A stretch of DNA of 64,000 nt from positions 982,501 to 1,046,500 of the forward strand of contig BSQZ01000062.1 in NCBI GenBank assembly GCA_033239005.1, read 5' to 3'. Made by a program: the position numbers and the translations under genes. The stretch's first letter is position 1. The number at the start of each line of letters is the position of its first letter. Positions 16,346-29,760 of this stretch are shown in pieces. The DNA comes from Lamellibrachia satsuma. Taxonomy: Eukaryota; Annelida; Polychaeta; Sabellida; Siboglinidae. The notes under the pieces were generated by a model. That model saw nothing but the letters and a program-made list of their open reading frames with translations, had not been told where the DNA came from and searched no databases.

Positions 16346-17298
16346 ACATCTCTGTGAAGCATCGACAAAACAAGTGCTTTGTCAATATTATAACAAATGC
16401 TTAAAATAGAAAGAAAGAAGAAGAGACAATGTAATAAAAGAAGAACGCACACTGGTGACATGTCGGTGATGGCCAAACAATGATATAACAGAAGGTCCTC
16501 CGTGGGATAGCCATGTTTGGGCAAACAACATTTAGCGTATTGAGTGAAAACTGAGGTAATTCTCCACCATGTTCGAGCCTGGTACGTTGCTTATTCAACA
16601 CGAAGTCGGTGTGTTTAGGTTAGCGACGGTTATGGCAGATGACTATCATGAACGTTGTGAAAGGTCGTCCTGCTTATGGCAACTACAGGAGGAATAATCC
16701 ACTATGGACGATCATTTGGCCGTATGAATAGCCCAGCTGCTAGCGTATCGCTCCGTGATCAGCTATCAGGCGTATCGGGTTCCCTCGTTTAATGGCAATG
16801 CGAATATTAACATGCGATTGCGACAGAAGAGCGCAATGATGGTATTAGGGTCGGTCGGGTAACAATCAATAAATAACGTTCGCCGTTCAGACGGTGTTGC
16901 ACTGCTGCGGATTTCTAGCGAGGAACCTGCTCGGGCGAGTGATGGAGATAGGCTGGTGTGTATGTAAGCAAAGAAGACGAGAACGTGCACCATCGTCGAC
17001 TCGATTACGGTGTCTGTCGGACGCGGGGGAGTTGTTGCACTTGCATCGACCATCTGTATTGGAGAAGAGGGGAACAGCAAATGGAGGCAGATCGGCCCGT
17101 AAACAACAAGATCGGTTATCGATGTAATGTGGACTCTCGCTATTTGGACTTTGTCAAATTGTTCCATATATCCGATGTTCCTTATACTCATGGGTGCATA
17201 AAACAGTGCAGGTCAGAACGTAGATTTCAAAATTGTTCCTTCTAAGCGGATGTTTCTTACTTCGGTACCTTGTTCTTGTAGCTAGAAGCCACTGTTTG
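16346..17298. other. Intron sequence, nothing recognised
   Basis: A 141-codon minus-strand frame (16766-17191) has no recognisable domain and no splice context; I treat it as chance. Confidence 0.35.
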
Positions 17299-17342
<44 letters not shown>

Positions 17343-17344
17343 TG
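17299..17344. repeat. (GTGC)n microsatellite
   Basis: About 11 units of GTGC/TGCG. Similar short arrays occur at 31467-31500 and 32995-33040. Confidence 0.9.
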
Positions 17345-17644
17345 TTATGAGGATTCAACAATATGTCAAAATAATGGAAAATAGGTTTCATGAAGCATTC
17401 GAAGTTATCAGTGACACTCGCGTGGTGGGCTCCATACTTGATTACCTTGAAGCTGGCAAGAAACTCGTATCAGCATCACGATGTGCCGGAAGTATGCTGT
17501 GTTGAACGAAACTCGCTTTGCTAAAAGACGGAATCGTTTCAGGGAAACGATGGGTGGAGACGGAGAGTCAACGGTCGGTCGACTCGTAAGTTGCCCGTGT
17601 AATAACGCTGGCTGTGGACACTGGATAGGTCGCAATCATGGGAA

Positions 17645-17710
17645 CTGTCGAGCTCAGTAGTACAGTGGGTGAAACGTCGGACTCTCAATAAAAAGGACCA
17701 GTGATCGAAT
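17645..17710 (+). repeat. tRNA-derived SINE-like head (weak)
   Basis: AGCTCAGTAGTACAGTGG resembles a polymerase III A box, and GTGATCGAATT about 40 bases later resembles a weak B box. There is no acceptor-stem pairing, so it is not a tRNA gene. Confidence 0.35.
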
Positions 17711-17740
17711 TGTCTTGCTGCCATTTCGAAGCTTTTCCTT

Positions 17741-17906
17741 TTACTCCACGTTACTCCAGTTTATCCCACGTTACTCCAGTTCACTCCACGTTGCTCCAGT
17801 TCACTCCACGTTGCTCCAGTTCACTCCACGTTGCTCCAGTGCACTCCACGTTGCTCCAGTTCACTCCACGTTGCTCCAGTTCACTCCACGTTGCTCCAGT
17901 TCACTC
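17741..17906. repeat. 20-bp minisatellite, about 8 copies
   Basis: The unit is TTGCTCCAGTTCACTCCACG, with the first two copies diverged. It lies directly after the SINE-like head. Confidence 0.95.
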
Positions 17907-18186
17907 ACATGTATAAATGAGTTCTGACTATCGATAGCGGTCGCATGTGTAAATTAATAGTTTTCGTATAGTAATCGTGGTGTAATGAAAGCATCCAGGA
18001 TATGGTGGTGGGATGAATAAACAAACGGTAGATTGCCTAATGGATTTCGGTCAGAGCACTACATCGTTGTCACGTTTTATGTTGCACTGGCTATCATAGT
18101 CAATCGCATTATAACAATCATATTACAAATTGAATGCGTCTAACACATTGCCGTTGCTGATTGTAATCGCAAATTAGTAGTTACTG

Positions 18187-18212
18187 GGTAACCTGAAAGG
18201 AGTCATTGTATA

Positions 18213-18259
<47 letters not shown>

Positions 18260-18284
18260 CTATATAATCTGAAAGGAGCCATTG

Positions 18285-18375
<91 letters not shown>
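18187..18375. repeat. Duplicated unit with two (AT)n tracts
   Basis: A segment reading CTGAAAGGAG(T/C)CATTGTA followed by (AT)n occurs twice (from about 18192 and 18268). A tandem duplication therefore carried the microsatellite with it, and the two AT tracts then diverged in length. Confidence 0.8.
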
Positions 18376-18377
<2 letters not shown>

Positions 18378-19028
18378 AATTGTTGGATGCATCTGACTTA
18401 AAAATGGCAGAGACCGTTTCCAACACGCACAGCGGTAAAACAAGAACCAGGCGTTGACGTTTATGCAGAGATGACATTTGGCGTCTCGACTGTGGTCGAC
18501 TGCGGAGAGTAGTGCTATAAAACGCCGCGAATTAAATCGCCGTAGAAATCTCAATTGAAGTCAGCCTGGCGGAGAGCAATGTTATACGAGACAGCGACTG
18601 AGACAAAGGTAGTCGAGGAAGTCGGTCGAGGACGAGTTTCTAAATGTGGTTGTACGGTTCTCTTTATACACCAGTGAACGTTCACGAGTTTAGTACATGT
18701 TGATATTAGTGAGTTTGCGTATTTAGTGTGGATACGAAGTGCTATGGCAAATAACATATTGATTGAACGAACTCCGCACGGAAATCAAGAGACGATTTGT
18801 TGCTCGATTAATGAAGTCCTCGGGGAACCACCCCGGCGTCACGTTCGCGTCGTTGTTGACAGTTCCATGTTGTTACGAATCCCGGGGCAGACCGTGCGGC
18901 ACAGTGGCACTGCATCGGTCACTCACGCCGGGCTTACCTCCCAGATCCTGTTGTCCAAAAGTCCTTTGTCAGTTTAATTGTTTCTATCCCCTCTTTTGAT
19001 AATCAGATTTTTATTCTCAGACTGTTTT
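18376..19028. other. Intron sequence, nothing recognised
   Basis: Short plus-strand frames at 18726-18999 have no family resemblance. Confidence 0.35.
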
Positions 19029-19258
19029 GGTATCCACTACGACATGCTAGCTAGTTTGTGCAAATTTGGTATTTTGTCTTGATGAACTCATCGGACGACC
19101 TATAAAACTATTTTTGACCGGATCCGGTAAACATTTTACGAAAGACGGACAGAAGTGGTCTGCTCTGTATACATTAACATAAGGATTTTCAAACTGGCAA
19201 GTTAGCCGAATTAGCGATCAAAGGTAATTATTTCGATGATTTTAACAGTAGCTAGTCC
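19029..19258 (+). repeat. Dispersed repeat family copy 3
   Basis: Same orientation as copy 1: GTATCCACTACGACATGCTA, then GTTTGTGCAAATTTGGTATTT, then GACCGGATCCG, with comparable spacing and scattered substitutions. The 26-bp block is single here. Confidence 0.8.
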
Positions 19259-19646
19259 GTGGACCCCGCATATAGCATGATATATATTCGAATTAAATGC
19301 AATAAGCAGAAAGGTACATAATAAATCAAGTGGACAAATAAATCATTTACGTCATGGTGACTAAACACATATGTCATCGCAATATCCATATTTTGCCGTC
19401 AATTAGTGTGTCAGTGCATTGGTGTTAGGTAGTACCACGGATGACAAACTACGAGAGCCAATGTTTTCCTACTCGCAGCCAAACATGTCGATTCAGAAAT
19501 ATCTTCTACATGTCAACAACACACCAGTTAGACTCGGATCAAGTTACGTTACTCGAGCTGTTGTTGTGCCGAGCCTACGGCCCTCCTGCCTCGCCTACAA
19601 TAGATTGAATCCAGGGTGTGCTTCTCTCTCGTTGTTGTTGTCGTCG

Positions 19647-19678
<32 letters not shown>

Positions 19679-19794
19679 GGTGGTGTTGTTGTCCGTCTAG
19701 ACCAAACATGTCTTGTTGACAGTCACACTGAATGTGACCACTATCCGCAGTGTCGTAGCGGGCAGGCGGCCGAAAAACTGTTGCACATTTGAGC
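19259..19794. other. Intron sequence with a GTT/GTG microsatellite
   Basis: GTTGTT passes into GGTGGT repeats at about 19632-19692. Nothing else was recognised. Confidence 0.5.
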
Positions 19795-20165
19795 GTCAAG
19801 ATTTCAACAATATTGCTATCGAAAGCAACTAGCTCTAGAATATAAGTGGACAAGGCAGCCAATTGGCTTATTGAGAGTCCAATGTTTAAAGAAACATTAT
19901 GGCCGGTCCTTATCAGACATAAGTGAGTGTTATTTTATAACATATTGACAAAGGTGCCGTTAACACATTCATTGCATATTTTTGTATTTTATACAATATT
20001 CAGTCGCCTCTCTGTCTCCTGGTCTTTAGCGCTGTCGATCCATATTACGTTAGTCATCTTTTGTAACTAAGGTCTCTCAGTTCTTGAACCTCCTTAGTTG
20101 CTCTCCGTTGTTGTAATCTGTCTAGCTTATCTATACCTTTCTTATAATATCGTCTTCACGCTTGT
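19795..20165 (-). mobile_element. CR1-like LINE 3' fragment (diverged)
   Basis: The + strand block GGACAAGGCAGCCAATTGGC, then TTATTGAGAGTCCAA, matches the antisense of the 3' UTR seen in the LINE at 53.4-55.4 kb. Further on, 20065-20135 antisense codes for RRATK and ELRDLS, the same C-terminal blocks. It is the most diverged copy of this family here. Confidence 0.65.
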
Positions 20166-20567
20166 ATCGAAATTAGGCATAAGGATGGCTTTGTACTTGG
20201 ATATATAATGATATTGGTGCTTCGTCAGCGTCCTAGACAACACAAGTAATCGTGCTATTCCACCGTCATCCACTGGTATATTTACAGCAGTTTTGACGAA
20301 CGCAAGTAGGCTACGGTGCAATATTAATGTTCACGCTGAAATCAATATTAGAAACTGTCACGCTATTCCGCGCTATATGCAACATTTGCTACGAATCGGA
20401 TTTTTTTTAAACCAGTGCATTTTCTTGTTCATCTGTAGCAGACGTGCCGTCAAGTCCTACAATTTGTTTCTACATTGTCAACGATTCAACATGAATTTTG
20501 ACGTCCATATAAATCAAAATATGCCTTCATGAGCCGGGGATCCTTCCACCAATGACACGTGTATTTA
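20166..20567. other. Intron sequence, nothing recognised
   Basis: No feature seen. Confidence 0.35.
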
Positions 20568-20829
20568 GCGTCAACAAACCAACATAAGCCTGTGCGTATG
20601 TGTCGACAAGCCAACATAAGCCTGTGCGCATGTGTCGACAAGCCAACATAAGCCTGTGCGTATGTGTCGACAAGCCAACATAAGCATGTGCGTATGCGTC
20701 AACAAGCCAACATAAGCCTGTGCATATGTGTCGACAAGCCAACATAAGCCTGTGCATATGCGTCAACAAGCCAACATAAGCATGTGCATATGTGTCGACA
20801 AGCCAACATAAGCATGTGCCCATGTGTCG
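20568..20829. repeat. 32-bp minisatellite, about 8 copies
   Basis: The unit contains GTCGACAAGCCAACATAAGC and CTGTGCGTATGT. Two variants alternate (GTGTCGAC versus GCGTCAAC). The array ends about 20 bases before the 3' tail of the CR1-like LINE on the minus strand. Confidence 0.95.
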
Positions 20830-21154
20830 TCAACCGCAAATACATTTAAAAAAATTTAACAAGATTGCTATCCAAGGCAAAGGCCCAGATGGCAAATGGA
20901 CAAGGAAGCCATTGGCTTATTGAGAGTTCAACATTTGTAATTTGTAATTTGTATATGTGTAGTCCGCCCTCCTGAAATATACATTAACCTTGTTTTTAAA
21001 CATATTCACGCTGCTAGCAGTTACACAATCTATAGATCATATGTTCCATTCATTGATTGTCCTCTGTGAGAAAGAGTACTTCCTGATATCCAATCTACAC
21101 TGATCCTTTACTAATGTTACCTCGTGTCCTCAAGTTGTATTATCTTTCTTGAGT

Positions 21155-21469
<315 letters not shown>

Positions 21470-22680
21470 TTCTTACGGTATGGTCTCCAAACGTGTATAC
21501 AGTCTTCTAAATGACACCTAACTATTGCTATTGCTATTGCTATTTTCTTTGTATGTTATATTTCTCCTAATCAACCAAATAATTGTTTTACTCTTTGAAA
21601 CTGTATCAGTACTTATTGTTACTCCTAAGTCCTTTTATTTTACGGTAGTATCTAGGACAGTATCTCTCATTGTATAGTTTACATCCAATTACCCGTGTCT
21701 TGTGTGTAGGCATTTACATTTCCCAAAATGAATAACATCTGCTGTTTCTCAGACCATTAAAAAAAATTTTTTTAGAACGTTTTGTAAATGTTGTTTATCA
21801 CCATCATTGCTAACCCTTCTAAACACTTGTGTCATCCGGAAATGTCAGTACGTTGCTTGTTATATTATCGTCCAAGTCATTGATATATATTAAGAATAAT
21901 AAAGGTCCTAATACTGATCCTTGTTAATCTTGTTTCCAGTTTGGAACCTCCGTGCCTGCTACAAAACGCTGTCTTCTGTCAGTCAGTTATGTTTCTATCC
22001 AGTCAATTATGCCATCCCTAATACCACGGGCTTTTTATTTAAGAAGTAACCTTTGATGTGGCACTTAGCCGAAAGCTTTCTGGAAATTTATGTAGATAAT
22101 ATCTACTGGTGATGCCTCGTCTATCCACTTAGTGATTTCTTCCAAAAAACATAACATATTTGTTAAGCATGACCTCGCTTTTAGGAATCCATGCTGAGAT
22201 GGATTTAATAAGATATGCCCAACAAAAAACGCACCATAAGGTCTTTAAATAACCTTTCTAATAACTTACAAATCATTGATGTTAAGCTAACCGGCATGTC
22301 ATTTTCTGACTTATTTCTCGAACCATTTTTAAATAGTAGTATGATGTTTGCATCTTCCATTCAAAAGGAACCACTCCCTCTTATAATGACGTTGATGAAG
22401 TTGACCACTCTTGCAAATGGTATACTAATTAGTTGTACTGTTTCCATTAGTAGTTTTGACGGAATTCCATCCACTTCATGCGATTTATTATCCTTCATTG
22501 CCTTTATTTTCTTAGCTACTATTTCTGCAGTTACAATTGACTGCCCTAAATAGTCCGATTTAGCCTCCTGAAATTTAGCATCTGGAAATGGTAACGAACT
22601 AATATCCTCTCTGGTAAACATTGAACTTCTTTTGTCTTCCGCCATTATAAAACCTTGTGATAGTATATTTCCAGCACTGT

Positions 22681-22810
22681 CTTCTAGAGATCCAACCTTG
22701 ACTTGTCTTCTAGTGGTCCAACCTTGACTTGTCTTCTAGAGGTCCAACCTTGACTTGTCTTCTAGAGGTCCAACCTTGACTTGTCTTCTAGTGGTCCAAC
22801 CAACATTTGT
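22681..22810 (-). repeat. 26-bp x 5 array inside LINE coding sequence
   Basis: Five exact-length units start CTTCTAGAGGTCCAACCTTG. In the sister LINE at 53.4 kb the same segment is single copy and codes for KVGPLED (53609-53630). The amplification therefore happened within the element, and 26 bp breaks the reading frame. Confidence 0.9.
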
Positions 22811-23810
22811 TTACTCCTGACAAATGCGTAAAAACTATAGCTGTCATGTTTTATACTACATGGTAATTTTTGCTCATAATTTATTTTAGACTGTCTAATT
22901 TCAGTCGCAGCTGCATTAAGTGCCTCTTTGTAATTTGTGTAGTCTTCATCCTTTCTGGAACGCCTTTGAACCCTCCACATAGTTTGCTTGTACGCTATTT
23001 TTTTAATAGTGTTTCTTTCTAGACTGTTTTCCTTGTTTTTTTTTCAAGGGAACAAATTGATCAATGATACTATCCATTTCACATATTAGAATGCTTCAAC
23101 ATTCAATTGCTGTCTTATCCTCCAAAATGTTATTCCAATCTAGCTTTGCTAAGTATTTTCTCACATATTTATGTTTACCTTTGTGGAAATTTCTCCTGTA
23201 TTTTGTTTTATTTTTACTTTCTGGTTTTACTTTGATGTCAAAATGTATTTGCTTATGATCACTGTTACCCAATGGTTCATATATTTTGATATTGTCCACA
23301 AATTCATGTTGTGAAGACAAAACTCCTCCCTGCTTCCTATTCGATCTCTCCTATACTTTACTTATCCTGTCAGTCCTAATTCAGCATCTGCTATGTCTTT
23401 GTTGACCCATGATTTGGTCATACCAATTATGTGAGGGTCAATATCTTCTACCATAATGTTTAATTCGTTTTCTCTTATTTACTATGCTCTTTGCATTTAT
23501 GACAAGCTTCAGACATGTTTTCCGGACATTCCGTTACTGGTTTGTGTATACTATTGGCCTCTTGTCCTCTTTAAGGCACATCTAAGTAGCCTCCCTCAGC
23601 TTCTAATTTAAACAATGTTTGCTACCAAAAATAGTTTTTATGCTACCCATGCCACTGTCCACTGCTGCTGAGAGTTCATCCGCAAACACTGATGCACCCT
23701 TTCAACTCAGATGAAGTCCATCCCTCATGAACATGTCAGTCCTCCCAACAAAACATCCCCACAAATCCACACATAGCTGTTGAACTAGCGTGTTAATTGC
23801 CATCCTCGGC

Positions 23811-25140
23811 AATTTCGATAACCACGACTCCTGCACAGAGAGCATGTGAGTGAGTGAGTCCGAGGGTTTGCAGTTTGCGGAACACAATAAGCACGAAATC
23901 ATCGGAAGCCGACGACAATGTTTAATATCGCAACCGGAACACGACCTGTGCGCGGAGTTTTTCGGGAAACGTCGGAAAAGTTATAATAATATCTAAGGAA
24001 TCATAATCTAGGGACATATGTTTATTCTACTTCTACGTTCATGGTGGACAAAATAGTATCGGTGATTGTGAAACAGTATTCTCTATGGGAGATTTCTTTC
24101 ACCTCGGAATTTTTTTTATGGCACTGTGAAATTGGCTTATTCATTATCGATGACGGGAGAATCTTGGTGCAGCAGTGTTTTGAATTTGGTGCAGTGAATT
24201 GTCAGAAAAAGCGTGGAATATTGATTAGAATTACTATTACATATATATTATACATAAACTTATTATAGACATAATAATTATATTAGGAAACAGTTTTTGT
24301 TAACATTTAGTTAGAGGCAGTATTTTACTGTCAGTTAGTCCCGGACTCCGAGAGGGAAGTCAAGTTTAAAAACTTTACATGTGACGATAGTACAAAAACA
24401 CGACCACTGCATTGATCTTTTAGCGGATGATATAGTGTGCGGTCTGCGCATGTCATAAGTGATGCACGCTGGGAGACTCTTGGGTCCGTCTGCAGACGTT
24501 TGATTGTTGCTAGAATTCGACGTAAATATTTTGCATGAACTTGCATCTGCCATATGCAAGTTCATTTATAAATAACTACATGTGATATCGAAATCCAAGA
24601 AATAAACAAATGTGCATATCAATCAATGCACATTTATATGTGTATATGTTATGTGTTTATTTTTGTATACATAATTTTCAGTGTTGGTGTTCACACTTAA
24701 TGCTTTGGGCCAAGTAAATGTCTTCTTGATTGTTGACATTATTGGAACTGGACTTCAGTGCCACTGGCAGGCGACATGACTGAAAGTGTGCTGACTAATT
24801 CGCACAAAGCCATTATCACAAAAAGCTACTTACAAAACATGTTTACAGCCGACTCCCCAAGGTCCTTGACTTACGTCATGTCTTCCACTCGCATTGGCTT
24901 CAACCGCGGTCAGGCCTGGAAGGCAAATGCCCTGACAACGCGCAAAATTATAAAACACATAATGCACGCTCACACGTGCTCGTGCCAACGCACGCTCGTG
25001 CACGCACTCAATGTTGAGTTACACATATTATGTTCCCGTAAGTAGAACGCCTTGCATCAGCGCAGGTCAAGTCCACAGTTCAACGACATAAAATTATGCA
25101 AAATTAAATGCACTATACTTCAAATTGTTTTTACTTCCTC
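23811..25140. other. Intron sequence with an 11-bp inverted repeat
   Basis: TGAACTTGCAT at 24536-24546 pairs with ATGCAAGTTCA at 24554-24564 across a 7-base loop. Otherwise I see nothing. Confidence 0.4.
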
Positions 25141-25850
25141 CCTCCCCCCCCCTCACTCACTCACTCACTCACTCACTCACTCACTCACTCACTCACTCAC
25201 TCACTCACTCACTCACTCACTGCTCACTCGTTCACTCACTCACTCATTCCCTCCTCTCACCTTTATTTCCCTCTTCCTATCCCTCTTTTCTCCCTCCCTC
25301 CTTTCTTTCTCCTCCTCCTTCCCCTCGCTCCTCTCCCTCCCCTTTCTCTTCTCTCCCTCTCTCTTCTCCCCTCCATCCACTCCACCTCTCTCTCCCCATA
25401 TCCCTCTTTCTCTCCTTCTCACCCCTCCCTCCCCCTCCCTCTCCCGCCCTCCCCCTCACTCCCTCACTCACTCATTCCCACCTCTCACCTTTATCTCCTT
25501 CTCACTCACTCACTCACTCACTCACTCACTCACTCACTCACCCACCCACCCACCCACCCACCCACCCACTCACTCACTCACTCACTCACTCACTCATTCC
25601 CTGCTGTCACCTTTATCTCCCTCTTCCTATCCCTCTCACTCACCCCCTCTTCCGTCCCCCCCTCTCCTTCTCTCTAACCTCTCCTCTCTCTATCTATTTA
25701 TCTATCTACGTATGTATTTATCTTTCTTTCTATCTCCCCATCCCCATTTTTCTCTCACACACTCACTCTATCCCCTCTCTCCCCTCTTACCCCTCTCCCC
25801 CTCCTTTCCATACCCAAGCCCCCCCTTCCCCCGTAGCGAACATATCCACA
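25141..25850. repeat. Pyrimidine-rich tract with (CACT)n and (CACC)n
   Basis: About 700 bp in which the + strand is mostly C and T, with three CACT/CACC arrays (25155-25250, 25500-25600 and short ones). Ser-Leu-Thr-His and Ser-Pro-rich frames arise in all three phases and are artefacts. Confidence 0.9.
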
Positions 25851-28639
25851 CTTGCTGACACCCATGACCTGCATACATCTCCTGCGAAAGAACAGGTGCG
25901 CACTCTTCCCTACATCTTCCCTCATCTGGTCCCAGTTCCTCATCGCGTCCATGTCATCGAACACACGTTCCTCGCCGCGTGATACACGAGCCGCAGACAG
26001 CGCCTTCTGCCACCGACTCGGCGATAAAAAAACAAGTTTGTGGGCAGGTCCCTGGCGGCAATTTGTCTGCTTCGTCGCTTAATCCGGGTACTTCCGAGAA
26101 GGAATCCGCTGTTAGTCGTCGACTCGAGGGATTGTCTAAGTCGTGGTTGCATCGTCGCTCGAACCTACGCCCGACTGACGCATCTCTGGGAATGTGTGGT
26201 GATAGATCACTGTTAGTTATACCACTGTCTAGCAGTGTTGGCGTTATTCGGTGTTTTCCGCATGAGCATTTCTCGTCGTAGGGATATTAATAATAGTTCG
26301 AGCAGGAAGTTGCCAAAAGTTTAGTTTATAGGTCAACACTGAACGCGTTCCTTTAGTATTCAACCAGACAGTATTTGGTGTCGCGGAGATAAACTTAGGC
26401 AAAAGGCTAACCGAGGCTTCACGTACTATGCAAGCGAACTCCCGGGGCCATCGAAGCTCGCCGGGACACCGGGGAACGTATTCACACGGATTTGCCTCCA
26501 AATCTCGTTTGATCACTCTTGGGTATTTTTCTGCCTGTAATGGGTCTTCGCGGGGAATTGTACGAGGGATTCACGAGAAATGCCGGCGGAAATCTGGCAA
26601 TTACCAGCAGAGTATTGTGTATTCAATCACGCATTTAGTAAACGCATCCAAAGCCCCTATCGGATTAACGCGAACTTTCGTCGAACTGAACTTCGTCCCA
26701 GATGCGGTATCGATCAGTGAAATATTTTACGAGTTTATCTTATATCGCCTACACTATGCTAGTTAATTTTACCTTGCATCAATTGCGGCAAATCTAGAAA
26801 CTTATATTCGGCAAATGTCGTATCTGGCATCGATTTTTCTACATGCAAATGTACAAAATACATGTTGTTTATTAATAGAATATAGCTCCCATATCTGCCG
26901 CATTCATCGCAGACTTATCGGACTAATATTCATGTTTACATAAGCGAAACGTAGTTTATTTAAAATAAATAAAGCACACTTGTATTGGTTAAGGTTTCAT
27001 ATGTGAATACGCCGTATGGTGATTTAAATTGCATATCTCCTAGGGTTGGCTACACGGCAAATTAATAAAGAGCATTTCTTTTCTACGGTATCACTCAGGG
27101 TTTGGCGTAGACAGAGAGCACGGATGGGGCAGTATACTGACAACGTGGCTCAGTTATTCCTCCTCACTTTGACCAAGGAGAAACGCGATGAATGTTGCTT
27201 GTGCAGTATAATTCCAGGCTGTCATAAACTGTAAACCTTTTTAATATTTGAAGATCCATTTAATTTTGAAATGTAGGCATGTGAAACGTAGTTGAGAGAA
27301 TATTTTAAATTGTCGATATCATAAAGGTTTCTTGTATTCATGCACTTTGATCTTGTCTGATTACCTGAACTTTAATGAAAGGGTGCACAGGTGTAGGGAT
27401 ATAATTATATAATATGTCTTACAGTCTATGTGAACAATATGGTGTTGGTAACATTGGTGATTTGCGGGCGAAGATTGTCCCATTTATTGCCAGTCTTGTA
27501 AAAAACAAATGTTTGTGGGTCATTAGTTTTGGGTGTTGGTATTTGGAATATATTAGTCTTGCTCCTTCTAACACTTCATTTATGCAGACATAGGACGTCA
27601 TTTTGAGATCATTTCGTCATGTTTGCTATGCCACGGTGACTGCTATGTATCCATTGTACAAACGGCTCTGCACAGACTCACATCGAACATGTATATTAAT
27701 GCAAAATGTCGAACGACCTATATTGACGCATAGATCGCACAATAAAAGGCCATTACCAAAGTGGCTTATCCATGTCTCTAGACTAAATGGTTGTTACAGC
27801 GGGAAAAGGCTAAACTTCCTGCTACGTGGCCGCAAGCCTTCCAGTCGTGCGACATAAAAGGTCTTTGCGTGATTTTTCGTCATTCTTGCGCGAATACTGC
27901 AGCGGCGTCCGTCGGCCGAAACAATACAACGCGCTCAACATGAAACACGATTCGCCATAAATTAAGACGAATCGTGTACGAGATGTTTTACGAATGCAAA
28001 ATTAATGTTCTCAACGATCTGCCTCCTATTACGTTTTGCATCTGTTTCCGTGCCCGGCAGCTTTTTCCTGAAGCATTCTGGTTATTAAAAACGGCGCGCA
28101 TCCGGGCCTCATTGAAAACCTGAGAATAACGGCAATGCCTTAGAATAGATAGCTACTTACGCGACTTGTAGAATGACATTATGCACACAGCAGAAACGTA
28201 GGCCTGAACTCCCCGAGGAAATTGTTACAACCAGGGAGCGAGAACGTTTCAAGACCGAAGTCAACGCCTTCTTTGTTGCCTTGTGTCAGCGCCCACCACC
28301 AGAGTGGCGACGAACAGATGCTGAGCCAAGGATGAAGCCCGCATAAAATAATGTCTTACGTTCAATGATTTCATAATAATATTTTAAGAGTTCATAAATG
28401 CGAGTGATCAGTTTCAATAAGAATAAAGGTTGTTCTGACTTCGTCTAGTTTTAATTCTTAAAAATATTGGTAATATGTGCTTTAATAATAGCATATGCTG
28501 TTCAGAGGTACGCGTATGTTCAGATATCTACTGGGTGCCTGTGGAGCTAACCTTCTCCCCTCACTCCGGGATCTCCCATACTGCAAAATCGCGTTTAAGG
28601 GTAAAAACTCTCTCCTCGTTTATTCAGCCCAACTCGATT
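25851..28639. other. Intron sequence, nothing recognised
   Basis: Frames up to 112 codons exist (for example 26428-26766 plus) without motifs or splice context. A GGTTCGAGC-like B-box core on the minus strand near 26157 could be a SINE relic but is too weak to call. Confidence 0.3.
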
Positions 28640-28792
28640 TGGTGGAACGAGAATCGTGAGCAATGTTGTAGAACCAGAATTGTGGACAATATTGTCAAAC
28701 CAGAATCGTGGGCAGTATTGTAAAACCAGAATTGTGGACAATATTGTCAAACCAGAATCGTGGGCGAAATTGTCGAACCAGAATCGTTTTCC
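28640..28792. repeat. 26-bp minisatellite, about 5-6 copies
   Basis: Units read like AAACCAGAATCGTGGGCA plus TATTGTC, alternating with a TTGTGGACAATATT variant. Two isolated similar pieces occur at 29130-29185. Confidence 0.9.
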
Positions 28793-29760
28793 CGCGACAT
28801 CTAGTACTTTCAACCCCGCACGCGTCTGGCTTAAATATTCTATTAAGAGCCCAGTCAGAAATCGAGTAGAAACAGTACTATTATTGTCCAAACACAATGT
28901 TGTACGCGACTCCCCCGGACAGTTTACCATAGTCAGTGGTCGAGGCTTCAACTATTCAATCTTTCGATGGGAAAACAGACCGTTGTGGCATAACCATCCA
29001 ATCAAATTAGATGATACTGACTGACTGAAATTGTCAGATGCACGCGCACAATGGGACCTGACGATAAATTGATGGCGCAAGAGACAGAGATGCCGAATGA
29101 GCCAGAAGAGGACCTACAAGAACCTGTAAGAACAATCGTGGGCGATATTGGCGAGCCAGAATCGTTAACGATATTGTCGAAACCAGGATACAGCCATTTC
29201 TCTCGTTTATGTAACAGTCCTACACATGCTCCATCGCGTGAGATGACAAATCCACGTAGCTCAGACATGATGAAGCAGAGCGGACAAGATGTCTAGCTGG
29301 CCTTAGCGCAGGGCCACGGCCTCCACCTCTCCCGATCTGCATCGGCACTTCATCACTCCGTGTCTGTTTTTATCTACGCCGGGCAGGAAGATGAAATGTC
29401 GACAGGGTAAAGGAAAGATGAGTATAGCGAAAGAGTAAGGCGCTCAGACCACGTGGAAATTGCGGAAGGAGACATACATATCAGCATGAGACAGAAAGAA
29501 TGTTAAAACCCTAGCCTTGATGTCGTGGTAATCCACAATACTGTGCACCCGTAGGAGTTCCTGCGTGTCAGTCGGTGTGCCATACGTCGTACTGCAATGG
29601 TAGTCACGTTGATTTAAATGCAACCAGTTCATACTTATGTTATATAAGTGAACTCCAACATATACAAAATCAAAGAAACATTATATTTGGTGTTATTTTC
29701 TTACCCTTACTTTCTCTCTTTAAAACATAGAGTTTCTGTCCATATGTGTAGAGGAACATA
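28793..29760. other. Intron sequence, nothing recognised
   Basis: Apart from the two stray 26-bp-type units at 29130-29185, nothing is recognisable. Confidence 0.35.

Noticed and set aside
16766..17191. 141-codon minus-strand gene
   Set aside because: No domain, no codon bias like the exons, no splice signals; consistent with chance.
25052..25982. Ser/Leu/Pro/His-rich proteins over the pyrimidine tract
   Set aside because: All three frames are open because C/T-only DNA has few stop codons; low complexity only.
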